Source: Bdellovibrionales bacterium Ga0074139 (GTDB taxonomy: Bacteria; Bdellovibrionota; Bdellovibrionia; Bdellovibrionales; Bdellovibrionaceae). Taken from it: DNA of 64,000 nt. The position numbers and the translations under genes were made by a program. Where the stretch lies: NCBI GenBank assembly GCA_001464795.1, contig LNEB01000010.1, positions 62,001-126,000 of the forward strand, written 5' to 3'. Shown piece by piece: positions 8,617 through 17,382 of the stretch. The first letter of the stretch is position 1, and every line of letters starts with the position of its first letter. The notes under the pieces were generated by a model. The model saw only the letters and a program-made list of their open reading frames with translations. It was not told where the DNA came from and ran no database searches.

Positions 8617-8994
8617 CTATTTAGTTTCAGGAGTTGCAGCTGGAACTTCCTGAGTGGTGGCTGCTGGTGCAGTTGTTGCTGGAGTATCGGCTGGTGCAAC
8701 GGGTGCATTGGCCGGTGCGACAGGAGCGGATACAGTTCCTAAGTTTTCCACAACTGATTTTGTTTTTTGAGCAGTCATCACTGAAAGGCCAATGGATGTA
8801 AGCGCAAATACAACGGCGACCCAACGAGTGGCTTTTGCAGCTAAAGTTTGAGCACCACCAGAACCTAAAACGGAATTGGAGCCGCCACCGCCACCGCCAA
8901 TGCCAAGAGCTCCACCCTTAGAGTCTTGAATGAGAACAAGTCCAATCAAAACAAGTGCGACAAGGATGTGAACGACAGTAATAAGTGTTTCCAT
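8617..8994 (-). CDS. secG: SecG preprotein translocase subunit with Ala/Pro-rich tail
   Basis: About 125 residues from the ATG at 8994, which has GGGAG upstream; a longer ORF to 9057 would add a non-conserved leader. Two membrane segments (about 2-22 and 52-72) flank the diagnostic VLIQDSKGGALGIGGGGG loop of SecG. It is part of the SecYEG channel in the inner membrane. After the second membrane segment the protein has a low-complexity Ala/Pro/Thr tail of about 45 residues with repeated APVAPA units, which most SecG proteins lack. Confidence 0.92.
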   Translation of the reverse strand: METLITVVHILVALVLIGLVLIQDSKGGALGIGGGGGGSNSVLGSGGAQTLAAKATRWVAVVFALTSIGLSVMTAQKTKSVVENLGTVSAPVAPANAPVAPADTPATTAPAATTQEVPAATPETK

Positions 8995-9119
8995 ATTGGA
9001 GCTCCCAGGTTTAATAAGTGGGGACAGTAAATGAAGACGCAGGATCTGACACTTCATTATGCTTAGCGTTAACCAAGATCTTCATGACAAAAACAAAGGC
9101 CTATGGGACCTCAAAGGAC

Positions 9120-9755
9120 ATGTATTTTATTGCATTTGAGGGCCTCGACGGATCAGGTAAAAGCTCTTTATTACAGCTGCTTGAATCCCTGTTAAAAAGC
9201 CGCGCCATTGATTACGTCATCACTCGAGAGCCCGGAGGCACACCTTTGGGTGACAAAATCAGAGACTTGATTTTAGAAAAATCACAAAATCCACCTACGG
9301 CTCGCACCGAACTCCTTTTGTACGAAGCGTCTCGTGCACAGCATGTGGATCAGCTCATTCGTCCTGCACTTCAAAGTAAAAAATGGGTTTTGACCGATCG
9401 ATTCACTGCCAGCAGTTTAGCCTTTCAAGGCACAGCCAGAGGCATTGGTTGGGAAAAAGTGGAAGCCCTTAACCATTTTGCCACTGACGGACTTTCGGCA
9501 GATCTTAATGTTTTATTGGATTTGTCAGTTCAAGAAAGTGAAAAGCGCCGTAAAAATCGTGAAGCCACAAGCGGAGTTTTGGCAGACCGAATCGAGTCCG
9601 AAGCTCAAGATTTTCACCAGCGAGTTCGCCAAGGATTTTTACAAGCGGCTCAGGTGGATGCACAAAAATGGCTTATTTTAGATGCTTCAAAACCATCCAA
9701 TGAGTTATTTATCGAACTGCAAAAAAAGCTTATTCAATTAGGTTGGATTTCTTAA
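9120..9755 (+). CDS. tmk: Thymidylate kinase
   Basis: 211 residues from the ATG at 9120, which places the P-loop FEGLDGSGKSS at residues 6-16 as is usual. Phosphorylates dTMP to dTDP in DNA precursor synthesis. The TREPGGTPLGDKIR segment, the DR(F/Y) motif in LTDRFTASSLAFQG and the lid region with RIE are all present. Upstream in-frame starts exist at 9018 (GTG) and 9084 (ATG) but would add unconserved residues; no strong ribosome binding site decides between them. It is directly followed, with no spacer, by holB and then tatD, a classic tmk-holB-tatD order. Confidence 0.92.
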   Translation: MYFIAFEGLDGSGKSSLLQLLESLLKSRAIDYVITREPGGTPLGDKIRDLILEKSQNPPTARTELLLYEASRAQHVDQLIRPALQSKKWVLTDRFTASSLAFQGTARGIGWEKVEALNHFATDGLSADLNVLLDLSVQESEKRRKNREATSGVLADRIESEAQDFHQRVRQGFLQAAQVDAQKWLILDASKPSNELFIELQKKLIQLGWIS

Positions 9756-10700
9756 ATGAATTCATTACGCAACTCTATCATCGGCCATGAGGCTTTGTTT
9801 AATGCCTGGTCAAAGCTTATCAGTAAAGAAAGTCTTGAAGGGACTTTTTTATTCGTAGGTCCTTCTGGTATAGGAAAAATAAAATCCACTTTTGCCATGA
9901 TTCAACAAGTGCTATGTGAAGGCGAACTTGATCAAGCCTGTGGACAATGTGGATCTTGTTTAAGAGTTTCTCAAAGGCAACATGAAAGTGTTTTGCACAT
10001 TCAGGCCGAAGGGGCTTCTATCAAAGTAGATCAAGCCCATGATGTTCTGCATTTTTGTCAGCTTAGGTCATTATCTAAAAAAAGATTTGTAATTATTGAA
10101 GAGGCAGAAAAATTAAGGGCTGCTACAGCTAATATTTTACTGAAAACCCTTGAAGAGCCCCCTCACGGAACTGTTTTTATTTTGACTGCAGCATCTACAA
10201 CCAGTGTCCTTTCGACAATCAGGTCCCGCGCAAAAGTTTTTAAATTTAATCCACTTTCTATCGAAGATATGCAGAAGCACCAAGTGGGTCCTGATTGGGC
10301 GATCTTGGCCTCTCAAGGGCGAATGGATCGACTGACAGAGTTGGTCGAGAATCAAAACTTTGAGTTTCGAAAAAGTTGGGCTCACTTTTTAAATCAACTC
10401 CTGACTTCAGATGATTTTTTATCTCAAGAAGCTTGGAAGGACTTGGTTAAAAACCGAGAAGATTTAAAAATGGGTCTTTCCTTTATGCTCAGTATGATTC
10501 GGGATGCGAGTTTTCTTTACTGGAATGAGAAAGATGTTTTAAGAAATATGGATCTCAGAGATGATTTAAAGAAATTATCACAAATGCCTATGGAAAAATT
10601 AGAAGTCACGTTTGTTAAGATTCTTGAGCTGCAAAAACAGCAAGCTTTTAATAAAGACGCTGTCTTATCATTTGAATCCTTGTATATTGGACTTCGATGA
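9756..10700 (+). CDS. holB: DNA polymerase III delta-prime subunit
   Basis: 314 residues. A clamp-loader subunit with a P-loop-like GPSGIGK (35-41) followed by Ile instead of Ser/Thr, so ATP binding is probably lost, as is usual for delta-prime. A zinc module has Cys54, Cys62, Cys65 and Cys68. The LLKTLEEPP motif and the SRA segment at the place of the SRC motif (arginine finger) follow. The start ATG directly abuts the tmk stop codon. The downstream tatD gene starts in its stop codon. Confidence 0.9.
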   Translation: MNSLRNSIIGHEALFNAWSKLISKESLEGTFLFVGPSGIGKIKSTFAMIQQVLCEGELDQACGQCGSCLRVSQRQHESVLHIQAEGASIKVDQAHDVLHFCQLRSLSKKRFVIIEEAEKLRAATANILLKTLEEPPHGTVFILTAASTTSVLSTIRSRAKVFKFNPLSIEDMQKHQVGPDWAILASQGRMDRLTELVENQNFEFRKSWAHFLNQLLTSDDFLSQEAWKDLVKNREDLKMGLSFMLSMIRDASFLYWNEKDVLRNMDLRDDLKKLSQMPMEKLEVTFVKILELQKQQAFNKDAVLSFESLYIGLR

Positions 10701-11494
10701 TGACAAATTATTTTATTGATATGCACGCCCATTTGGATCGCTTGGAACATTCTCCAGAAGAGGCCTTGCAATTAGCTCTCAAAGAAAATATTCAGCAAAT
10801 CATCACCATCGGAACAGAACCTCAGGACTGGCCTGTGGTTATACAAATCGCGGAAAAATTTTATCCTCAAGTCGCTTGCACAATTGGTGTTCACCCCCAC
10901 GACGGCATCACTTGGTCAGAGCAGGCTGAAGCCCAGATGCGGCAATTGGGTCCCAAAAAAGAAGTGGTCGCTTTAGGCGAAATGGGACTGGATTACTATT
11001 ATAATAAAACTCCAGCTGCCATTCAGAAGGATTGTTTTCGCAGGCAACTGCAAATTGCAAGCGAGCTCAATTTGCCTGTGGAAATTCATACTCGTGATGC
11101 AGAGCCTGATACAGTGGAAATTTTATCGGAATTTAAGGGCCGGGTAACTGGTTTGATTCACTGTTTTACTGGAACTCAGTGGCTGGCGGAAAAAGCTCTT
11201 GATTTGGGATTTAATATTTCAATCAGCGGAGTTGTGACTTTTAAAAATGCTGATGATTTGCGAAAAACGGTCCAGTACTTGCCGATGGACAGAATTCATG
11301 TGGAAACAGATGCCCCCTTTTTGTCCCCCGCACCGCTCAGAGGCAAAAAAAACACATCCTCTCATATGATTCACACGGCAAAGGTAGTGGCAGATCTTAA
11401 GGCTGTAACCATGGAAACATTGGCCCATCAGACCACTGCGAATGCCTATCAACTGATGCCCAAGCTGAATGCTCTTCTTGCTTCAAAATCCTAA
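10697..11494 (+). CDS. tatD: TatD-family metal-dependent hydrolase/DNase
   Basis: 265 residues, normal length. The metal-binding HAH motif (H10 and H12), GEMGLDYYY, the EIHTRDA segment and IHCFTG with its conserved His are all visible, and the C-terminal ETDAPFLSP gives the conserved Asp. TatD-like enzymes are cytoplasmic metal-dependent nucleases/hydrolases. The ATG overlaps the holB TGA by four bases, so tmk, holB and tatD are one operon. A second in-frame ATG at 10700 is an alternative start. Confidence 0.88.
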   Translation: MMTNYFIDMHAHLDRLEHSPEEALQLALKENIQQIITIGTEPQDWPVVIQIAEKFYPQVACTIGVHPHDGITWSEQAEAQMRQLGPKKEVVALGEMGLDYYYNKTPAAIQKDCFRRQLQIASELNLPVEIHTRDAEPDTVEILSEFKGRVTGLIHCFTGTQWLAEKALDLGFNISISGVVTFKNADDLRKTVQYLPMDRIHVETDAPFLSPAPLRGKKNTSSHMIHTAKVVADLKAVTMETLAHQTTANAYQLMPKLNALLASKS

Positions 11495-11504
11495 ACATGA
11501 GACA

Positions 11505-11541
11505 AAGACCACCTTCAATCCTTTAATCAATTAGGGGTCTT
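11505..11541 (+). promoter_or_regulatory. Leader hairpin covering the gap ribosome binding site
   Basis: AAGACC (11505-11510) can pair with GGTCTT (11536-11541), whose 5' part belongs to the AGGGG ribosome binding site (11533-11537) of gap. Folding would hide that site. No promoter boxes are obvious in the 51-base gap between tatD and gap. Inference from complementarity only. Confidence 0.3.
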
Positions 11542-11545
11542 AGCT

Positions 11546-12550
11546 ATGAAAAAATTAAAAGTTGGTATCAATGGATTTGGTCGCATCGGTCGAGTTCTTT
11601 TTCGTGCAGGTTTTGATCAACTCGATATCGTAGGTATAAATAATCTCGACTCTATTGCAGGTTCTGCCCACCTTTTGAAATACGATAGTACTCATGGTCA
11701 GTTTCCAGCGGATGTTTCTCACACGGAAAACGCTATTGTGGTGAACGGTAAATCAATTCCTTACTCTTCAACAAAAAATCCAGCTGAAATTCCTTGGAAG
11801 GATTGGGGAGTTGATGTGGTTTTAGAATGCACGGGAGCTTTAAAAGACCGTAATGATTATCAAAAACATATCACGGCCGGAGCAAAAAAGGTGTTTATAT
11901 CAGCACCTGCAGACGGTGTTGATATGACAGTTGTTTTTGGTATCAATCATGAAAGCTATGATCCTTCTAAACACCAATTCATTTCCAATGCATCATGTAC
12001 AACCAATTGTTTAGCCCCCTTAGCAAAAGTTCTTCAAGAAACCTTTGGTATTGAACACGGTATGATGACAACCATTCACTCTTACACCAATGATCAAAAA
12101 ATTCTGGACTCTTCACATAAAGATCTAAGACGGGCGCGCACAGCGGGTGCTTCTATGATTCCCACATCGACGGGTGCTGCAAAAGCCGTGGCTCTTGTTC
12201 TTCCGCAGCTAAAAGGAAAAGTGGACGGCATGGCCATCCGAGTTCCTACTCCGAATGTTTCTTTGGTGGACTTCACTTTTAGATCAGAAAAAGATTTAAC
12301 TAAAGATCAAGTGAATCAGGCTTTGATAGAAGCCTCACAGACAAATTTAAAAGGTGTACTTGCAGTTGAAAAAAAGGAACTTGTGTCCATTGATTTCAAC
12401 GGTAACAAATTCAGTTCAATCATTGATCTACCATCCACAATGGTTGTGAACCCAAGAATGGCAAAAGTATTATCTTGGTATGATAACGAAACTGGCTTTA
12501 GTCACCGCATGGTGGACTTCATCAAGTATATGACTGAAAAAGGAGTCTAA
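11546..12550 (+). CDS. gap: Glyceraldehyde-3-phosphate dehydrogenase
   Basis: 334 residues, full length. Type I GAPDH of glycolysis. NAD-binding GINGFGRIGR at 8-17, catalytic SNASCTTNC with Cys151, and the catalytic His in the HSYT segment following it. At the place where NAD-specific enzymes usually have Asp (IND), this protein has INN (Asn33), which may loosen NAD specificity toward NADP; this is inference. It is followed after 5 bases by pgk and then tpiA, so the three lower-glycolysis genes are an operon. The ribosome binding site AGGGG may be inside a leader hairpin. Confidence 0.95.
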   Translation: MKKLKVGINGFGRIGRVLFRAGFDQLDIVGINNLDSIAGSAHLLKYDSTHGQFPADVSHTENAIVVNGKSIPYSSTKNPAEIPWKDWGVDVVLECTGALKDRNDYQKHITAGAKKVFISAPADGVDMTVVFGINHESYDPSKHQFISNASCTTNCLAPLAKVLQETFGIEHGMMTTIHSYTNDQKILDSSHKDLRRARTAGASMIPTSTGAAKAVALVLPQLKGKVDGMAIRVPTPNVSLVDFTFRSEKDLTKDQVNQALIEASQTNLKGVLAVEKKELVSIDFNGNKFSSIIDLPSTMVVNPRMAKVLSWYDNETGFSHRMVDFIKYMTEKGV

Positions 12551-12555
12551 TTCCA

Positions 12556-13761
12556 ATGCAAGGCTTGAAAAATATAAAAACCATCGGTGAGTTCGAATAT
12601 CAAGATAAGGTCGTTTTTTTAAGACTTGACCTCAATGTTCCCATGGAAAATGGGAAAATCTCTGATGAAACTCGAATCACTGCAAGCCTGCCTACGATTA
12701 AGTATCTTTTGGAAAAAGGGGCCCGGGTTTTGATGGCTTCCCACTTAGGAAGACCTAAGTCCCGTGAAGATAAAGAATTTTCCCTAGAACCTGTCGCAAA
12801 AAGGCTGTCTGAACTTTTAAGCACAGAAGTTTTTTTGTTGGACGAAGTGGAAAGTGCTGCCATCAAGCATCTGGTCATGGGCATGAAAAAAAATCAGTTG
12901 GTTCTTTTGGAAAACATTCGTTTTGAAGAGGGTGAAACAAAAGATTCTGAAGAATTGGCACAGGAATTAGCTAAACACACTGATATTTATATCAATGACG
13001 CCTTCGGTGCTTCCCACAGGGCCCATGCTACGATCCACGCCTTACCAAAACTCATGAAAAACAGAGGTGTCGGACTTCTTATTGAAAAAGAAATTCAATT
13101 TCTTGATCAGCTTATTAAAAATCCAAGTCGTCCTTACTGGGCCATTTTAGGTGGTTCAAAAGTTTCTGACAAAATTGCAGTTATTGAAAAGCTTTTAGAT
13201 GTGGTGGATGGATTTATTATTGGTGGTGCCATGGCCTACACATTTTTAAAAGCCATGGGGCACCAAGTGGGTAGCTCAAGAATTGAACAGGATAAAGTTC
13301 GTTTTGCAGCTGAAATGGTCGAACGAATCAAAGCCCGTAATAAATCACTTTTACTGCCAATCGATCACATTGTTTCCACTGGAATTAAAAATGTTTCTGA
13401 TATTAAAACCATAAAAGAAGTTAATATCCCTGAAGGATACATGGGGGTCGATATCGGGCCTCAATCCATCGCCCAGTTCAATGCCGCTTTAAAAAATGCA
13501 AAAACTATTTTTTGGAATGGTCCCATGGGTGTGTTTGAAGTTCCTGAAATGGCCAAAGGAACTTTTGCCATAGCAAAAATTTTATCCGAAGTGGACGCTC
13601 TTAAAATTGTAGGTGGCGGTGATAGTGCAGCAGCTGCCGAAGCTTCAGGTTATGCTAGCAGTATGACTCATATATCGACGGGTGGCGGGGCCAGCCTTGA
13701 ATATCTTCAAGGCGATGTGATGCCAGGACTAGAAGCTGTTCGTTATAAACATGGAAGGTAG
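12556..13761 (+). CDS. pgk: Phosphoglycerate kinase
   Basis: 401 residues, normal length. The N-terminal RLDLNVPM segment, the ASHLGRPK substrate loop, the GGSKVSDKI motif and the C-terminal GGGDSAAAAE nucleotide site are all present. Converts 1,3-bisphosphoglycerate and ADP to 3-phosphoglycerate and ATP. Five bases after gap and seven before tpiA, so co-transcribed. Nothing unusual seen. Confidence 0.97.
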   Translation: MQGLKNIKTIGEFEYQDKVVFLRLDLNVPMENGKISDETRITASLPTIKYLLEKGARVLMASHLGRPKSREDKEFSLEPVAKRLSELLSTEVFLLDEVESAAIKHLVMGMKKNQLVLLENIRFEEGETKDSEELAQELAKHTDIYINDAFGASHRAHATIHALPKLMKNRGVGLLIEKEIQFLDQLIKNPSRPYWAILGGSKVSDKIAVIEKLLDVVDGFIIGGAMAYTFLKAMGHQVGSSRIEQDKVRFAAEMVERIKARNKSLLLPIDHIVSTGIKNVSDIKTIKEVNIPEGYMGVDIGPQSIAQFNAALKNAKTIFWNGPMGVFEVPEMAKGTFAIAKILSEVDALKIVGGGDSAAAAEASGYASSMTHISTGGGASLEYLQGDVMPGLEAVRYKHGR

Positions 13762-13768
13762 TTCGATT

Positions 13769-14482
13769 ATGAAAATTTTTGCAGCCAATTGGAAGATGTA
13801 TAAATCCCCCCAAGAGACTCGGGAATTTTTTGCTCAACTTTTATTACCAGCGCAAAGCCAGCTCGTTTTAGTATTCCCACCTGCACTTTGTGTAGAATCT
13901 GCCATTGAATCAACTAAAGGCACTCAAATTAAAATTGGCGTACAAAATATTTCATCAAAATCAGAAGGCGCACTTACAGGTGAAAACAGCGCCAGTGTGG
14001 CAATGTCCATGGGCTGCGAATATGCATTGGTTGGTCACTCTGAACGCCGTAGCTTGTTTGCTGAATCAGACTCTGTATTGAACCAAAAAGTTAAATTTGC
14101 GCAAGATATTGGAATGCGCTGCGTGTTTTGCATTGGAGAAACTTTAGAACAAAGAAAATCAGGACAAACATTTGAAGTTTTAAAAAATCAACTTCAGCTA
14201 GGCTTAAAAGATGTTAAGTCCGAAAAGCTGATCATTGCTTATGAGCCTGTATGGGCCATTGGAACGGGACTGACAGCGACTCCTCAGCAGGCACAAGAAA
14301 CTCAAAGCCAAGTAGTCACATGGCTAAACGAAAATGGATTCAGTGGAGCACCCGTTTTGTACGGCGGAAGCGTGAAGCCCGATAACGCTAAAGAATTGAT
14401 CCAGCAAAAATCCATTTCTGGATTTTTAATTGGTGGGGCGTCTTTAAATCCAGAATCCTTCGCACAAATATGCCAAAGCTAA
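13769..14482 (+). CDS. tpiA: Triosephosphate isomerase
   Basis: 237 residues from the ATG at 13769, which gives the expected opening MKIFAANWKMYK and has GGAAGG about 12 bases upstream; the ATG at 13751 inside pgk is less likely. Catalytic residues visible are Lys9 in NWKMY, His in LVGHSERR and Glu in AYEPVWAIGTG, and the phosphate loop YGGSVKPDN is intact. Last gene of the gap-pgk-tpiA operon; its stop codon is inside a hairpin that also covers the end of the convergent gene. Confidence 0.96.
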   Translation: MKIFAANWKMYKSPQETREFFAQLLLPAQSQLVLVFPPALCVESAIESTKGTQIKIGVQNISSKSEGALTGENSASVAMSMGCEYALVGHSERRSLFAESDSVLNQKVKFAQDIGMRCVFCIGETLEQRKSGQTFEVLKNQLQLGLKDVKSEKLIIAYEPVWAIGTGLTATPQQAQETQSQVVTWLNENGFSGAPVLYGGSVKPDNAKELIQQKSISGFLIGGASLNPESFAQICQS

Positions 14483-14510
14483 AAAATTATTTCTGATCTT
14501 TAGCTTTTTT
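14475..14510. terminator. Bidirectional terminator-like hairpin at tpiA end
   Basis: AAAGCTAAA (14475-14483) pairs with TTTAGCTTT (14499-14507), followed by more T on the + strand and, read on the other strand, by A-rich sequence pairing back. It includes the tpiA stop codon and the last codons of the convergent gene. An intrinsic terminator for the glycolysis operon is likely. Confidence 0.5.
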
Positions 14511-15494
14511 AGGTGCACTATAACTTTTATCTTGTGTTTGATCCACGATGGTCTCATTTAAAATGGCAACTTGTTTAGAAGCCCATTCACAAGTCTTCGT
14601 CAGATCATCACGCACAGCCTGAGCTGTCTTATCACTGCGCTTTTGTCCATTTTTAAACTCAGCAAAAGGATTGGTTTTAATTTTTTCTGGATCACACAGG
14701 CCCTTCATTTGCTGTTGGTACTTTTCGTACAAAGAAGGTTTTATTTGAGAGCTAATTTCAGCTGCAATCCACGTTCCTCGGTTTCCATTGGCAGTGGCCA
14801 TTTGATGGCACTCTTCCGTCGGCCAAAGTCCACGTTTTGCACAAAAGGGCTTAGCTGTTTTTGAACATTCACCTTCCAATAATGAATTACAATTATCTGA
14901 AAGATCCAAACCAAATAGAATGGGGTTACATACCGATAATCCTGGGGCACAAGATTTGTTTTTTTCTGTTATTCCATCTATTCCCATCCAATTGGGAATC
15001 TTTTGAAACCCTGTGCATGGGTCTTCTTCAATGACAAATCCTGAATGCATGCAGCGAAAATGGGTTGGCTCGGTCTTGGTTTTTTGAGGTTCAGAATCGG
15101 TGACGACTGGCTTTTTAGTTTCTGGTTTTTTAGTTTCAGTTTTCGCAGCTTGCTTTTCCAGTGGTGGTTGGGGGATATTTCTATTTAATTCAGGATTAAA
15201 ATAAGTGGGTGAGGTTTCTTGTGGCACAACCTGAGGTGATGGTGAAGTTGCAGTTTTTGGTTTTCGGCTCCAGTTAGACAGATCAGGCTTTACGTTGGCG
15301 GGTGATCTGGATCTGTCGGATTCATTCTCTGCTGAGTAGGATGACTTTTTTGTGATTCCTACAACTATTTTTTGAACTTCTGTCAAATAGCGAACCTGTT
15401 GTTCTTGGCTTAAAGCTTGAAAGCTATTTGAGTCAATCAATTCAAAGGCATTCACATGTAAAGATAAAATTAAAATGCTTAAAATGATTTTCAT
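14487..15494 (-). CDS. Secreted Cys-rich protein beside a murein peptidase
   Basis: 335 residues with a signal peptide (about 1-16, ending LHVNA). A Pro/Lys/Thr-rich linker (about 60-145) leads to a Cys-rich C-terminal region (about 150-290) with at least eight cysteines in patterns such as CAPGLSVCNP, followed by a charged tail. The CxxGxxxCNP module recurs in secreted Bdellovibrio-type proteins, including some with peptidase domains. No catalytic motif is recognised. Its start overlaps the stop of the upstream gene for an LAS-type peptidase by one base, so the two are probably made and exported together. Function unknown. Confidence 0.65.
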   Translation of the reverse strand: MKIILSILILSLHVNAFELIDSNSFQALSQEQQVRYLTEVQKIVVGITKKSSYSAENESDRSRSPANVKPDLSNWSRKPKTATSPSPQVVPQETSPTYFNPELNRNIPQPPLEKQAAKTETKKPETKKPVVTDSEPQKTKTEPTHFRCMHSGFVIEEDPCTGFQKIPNWMGIDGITEKNKSCAPGLSVCNPILFGLDLSDNCNSLLEGECSKTAKPFCAKRGLWPTEECHQMATANGNRGTWIAAEISSQIKPSLYEKYQQQMKGLCDPEKIKTNPFAEFKNGQKRSDKTAQAVRDDLTKTCEWASKQVAILNETIVDQTQDKSYSAPKKAKDQK

Positions 15495-16987
15495 TACTTA
15501 ACTCCATTCAGGCAAGATTTCATTAGTTTCGGGTTTAATTCTGATCCTATTTTTCTTGGAAAACAAATATGAAGATGATCATCGTGATGTTTTTCATCAT
15601 GCAAGCAGTTGGGTAAATCTTTTCGGCTTGTAAAGCAAGGCCCAGATCCTAATTCACTAGCTAACTTTAAAAATTCACTGAATTTTTCTTTATTAAAGTG
15701 CTCGCTTTTGAAGCTGCGACCTCCTGCTTTTGTGTCAATGTTATACATGGGTCTTATGTCAATGCATTCACCGTTGGTGTGTCCATTGCTGGGCCAGATT
15801 TTTTCATTCACTCTGTGGACATGCAGTGCGTGACTTGCGTTTCCGAATTCGACTTGGCAGCTGAAATTATTATTGAGACAATGCTTTTTTTGATAGGTTT
15901 TTAACAGCTGTGTAAATCCACAGGCCACTTCTGGCTTTAGATAGGTGTCTGCATGTCCTGGTTCAGGTTCATATTGAAGAGATCCAAAAGGGCCTTTTTT
16001 ATAGCCAGTTTTTGGATCCACATCGCTAACGGGTAATTGGACAAAGCCCCGCGAGTCTACAAAGTTAAATTGAGACATGGTCATTCTTTGTTGTTGATTT
16101 AATACATCTAGCAAACTTTGCAGAGGTGCCACGAAATCTTTTTTCATGGGTATCATTTCATTGGCAAGGCAACTTTCACAATCTGATTCAAGTGAAACAC
16201 GGGTTGAAATTTGATTCCCTGTTTTTGGATTCAAGGCTTTGTAAATGGCAAAGTCTCGGCACTCACCATCGGGTCCACAGCAATGGTTGACCAAATATTT
16301 TTTATTTTCTTGCGCTAACTCTAGGGCGATAGCTTCTTCGCCAGTGTCGCTTGCAATATTTTTATATAAAGGGGAATCTTTTTTAAGCATAAAAATATAA
16401 CCCTTTTGATCTTCTACTTTTTCAAGGTCTTCAAACTTAACGAAGCCCACACTGCCAGGTCCTGCAAATTCGGGCTTTATACTGCTATTAAAAAAGTGCT
16501 CTCGGTAGGTGGCAATTGATTTTATTTTTGGGTTGGCATTTTCGTGGAGTTTTTTTGTATCCGGTGGAACACTTAAAACTCGAACACCAAGAAGAGTTCT
16601 GGGCGAAATTTTTTTCTTTGGATTTTGTTCAAATAAGGCCTGTGATAGTGGATGAAGTTGCACCACAGATCTTTTAGGAACAATAAAAGGGTGTTTAGAT
16701 TCGCTTTGTTCGCCAATTAAATAGTTTTTGTTAACTGCTGCACTTGTGTCGTTTTTAGAATCAAAACCTGTGATTGTGACCCACTGAGGTGGTGTGTCAC
16801 GAGTTTCTTTTTTGCAGTAAGGTAAGTCCCGCATGGTACAGGTTCCTTTTTGCAGACAATCATTTTGCGCATAAAGTGTCAGCGGATGACCTAAAACTAG
16901 GCCTCCTAATAATATTAAAATAAATGCAGATTTTAGATCACTTTTCACAATCAAGTTTTCATCGGTTTTTAGCCATGTGTTCTTCAA
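15494..16987 (-). CDS. Secreted MepA/LAS-type murein peptidase
   Basis: 497 residues. An N-terminal hydrophobic segment (about 20-40) ending in LYAQ acts as signal peptide. The C-terminal quarter carries the zinc ligands of the LAS (MepA / D-Ala-D-Ala carboxypeptidase) fold: HxxGxxxD with H403 and D410, and DDHLH with H471 and H473. The long N-terminal half has Cys pairs and an SH3-like feel (about 60-240) and could bind cell wall. A peptidoglycan endopeptidase or carboxypeptidase acting in the periplasm, or released into prey, is likely. Upstream is a 7-1-7 palindrome that may be an operator. Followed by a coupled Cys-rich gene. Confidence 0.7.
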   Translation of the reverse strand: MKNTWLKTDENLIVKSDLKSAFILILLGGLVLGHPLTLYAQNDCLQKGTCTMRDLPYCKKETRDTPPQWVTITGFDSKNDTSAAVNKNYLIGEQSESKHPFIVPKRSVVQLHPLSQALFEQNPKKKISPRTLLGVRVLSVPPDTKKLHENANPKIKSIATYREHFFNSSIKPEFAGPGSVGFVKFEDLEKVEDQKGYIFMLKKDSPLYKNIASDTGEEAIALELAQENKKYLVNHCCGPDGECRDFAIYKALNPKTGNQISTRVSLESDCESCLANEMIPMKKDFVAPLQSLLDVLNQQQRMTMSQFNFVDSRGFVQLPVSDVDPKTGYKKGPFGSLQYEPEPGHADTYLKPEVACGFTQLLKTYQKKHCLNNNFSCQVEFGNASHALHVHRVNEKIWPSNGHTNGECIDIRPMYNIDTKAGGRSFKSEHFNKEKFSEFLKLASELGSGPCFTSRKDLPNCLHDEKHHDDHLHICFPRKIGSELNPKLMKSCLNGVK

Positions 16988-16998
16988 TAATTCGTGTG

Positions 16999-17013
16999 TA
17001 TCAATAATTGATA
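16999..17013. promoter_or_regulatory. Operator-like palindrome upstream of the murein peptidase gene
   Basis: TATCAAT-A-ATTGATA is a perfect 7-1-7 inverted repeat 12-26 bases upstream of the peptidase start at 16987. It is placed where a regulator could block transcription or translation initiation. No regulator is named by the sequence. Confidence 0.35.
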
Positions 17014-17085
17014 ACGCGTCAAGTCAATGTGTCATGAAATGGGCTGTAATGGGAATAAAGCTGTCTCTCTCTTTTGCAAGACAAA

Positions 17086-17105
17086 GGACTAAGATAAACT
17101 AGTCC
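17086..17105 (+). other. Stem-loop in the leader of the zinc-ribbon gene
   Basis: GGACTA (17086-17091) and TAGTCC (17100-17105) form a 6-base-pair stem with an 8-base loop, about 30 bases before the start at 17137. It has no T run, so it is not a terminator. Role unknown. Confidence 0.3.
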
Positions 17106-17136
17106 CATATCAGTGTGGGTGAGAGGTTAGGAACCA

Positions 17137-17382
17137 ATGAATCACCGTCTTCATTTGAGACGTTGTCATGCTTGTCACCATGTTTGTGAAGCAGCGCCAG
17201 GCCAGCTAATTAAGAATTGCTCTGTATGTAGTAAAGAACTGATCCCATTTTTTTACTTCGATGAGTCCTGGGCCATAGGAGTGAAAACAGAAATGGAAAT
17301 GGCTGAGGAGTACAAAAGTTCAGCTCTTCCTTGGCGGGACTATCCGCCCATATTGGGGCTGACAGTTTATTGGGATTCGTGA
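17137..17382 (+). CDS. Small zinc-ribbon protein
   Basis: 81 residues. CHACHHVC near the N-terminus (Cys10 and Cys13) and CSVC (about Cys28 and Cys31) form a CxxC...CxxC zinc ribbon, followed by an acidic, aromatic-rich tail. No membrane segment. The start has GAGAGG-like purines about 12 bases upstream. The TGA is inside the GTG start of the threonine dehydratase gene (GTGA), so the two are translationally coupled. Such small zinc-ribbon proteins are frequent in Bdellovibrio-type genomes; the function is not known. Confidence 0.65.
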   Translation: MNHRLHLRRCHACHHVCEAAPGQLIKNCSVCSKELIPFFYFDESWAIGVKTEMEMAEEYKSSALPWRDYPPILGLTVYWDS

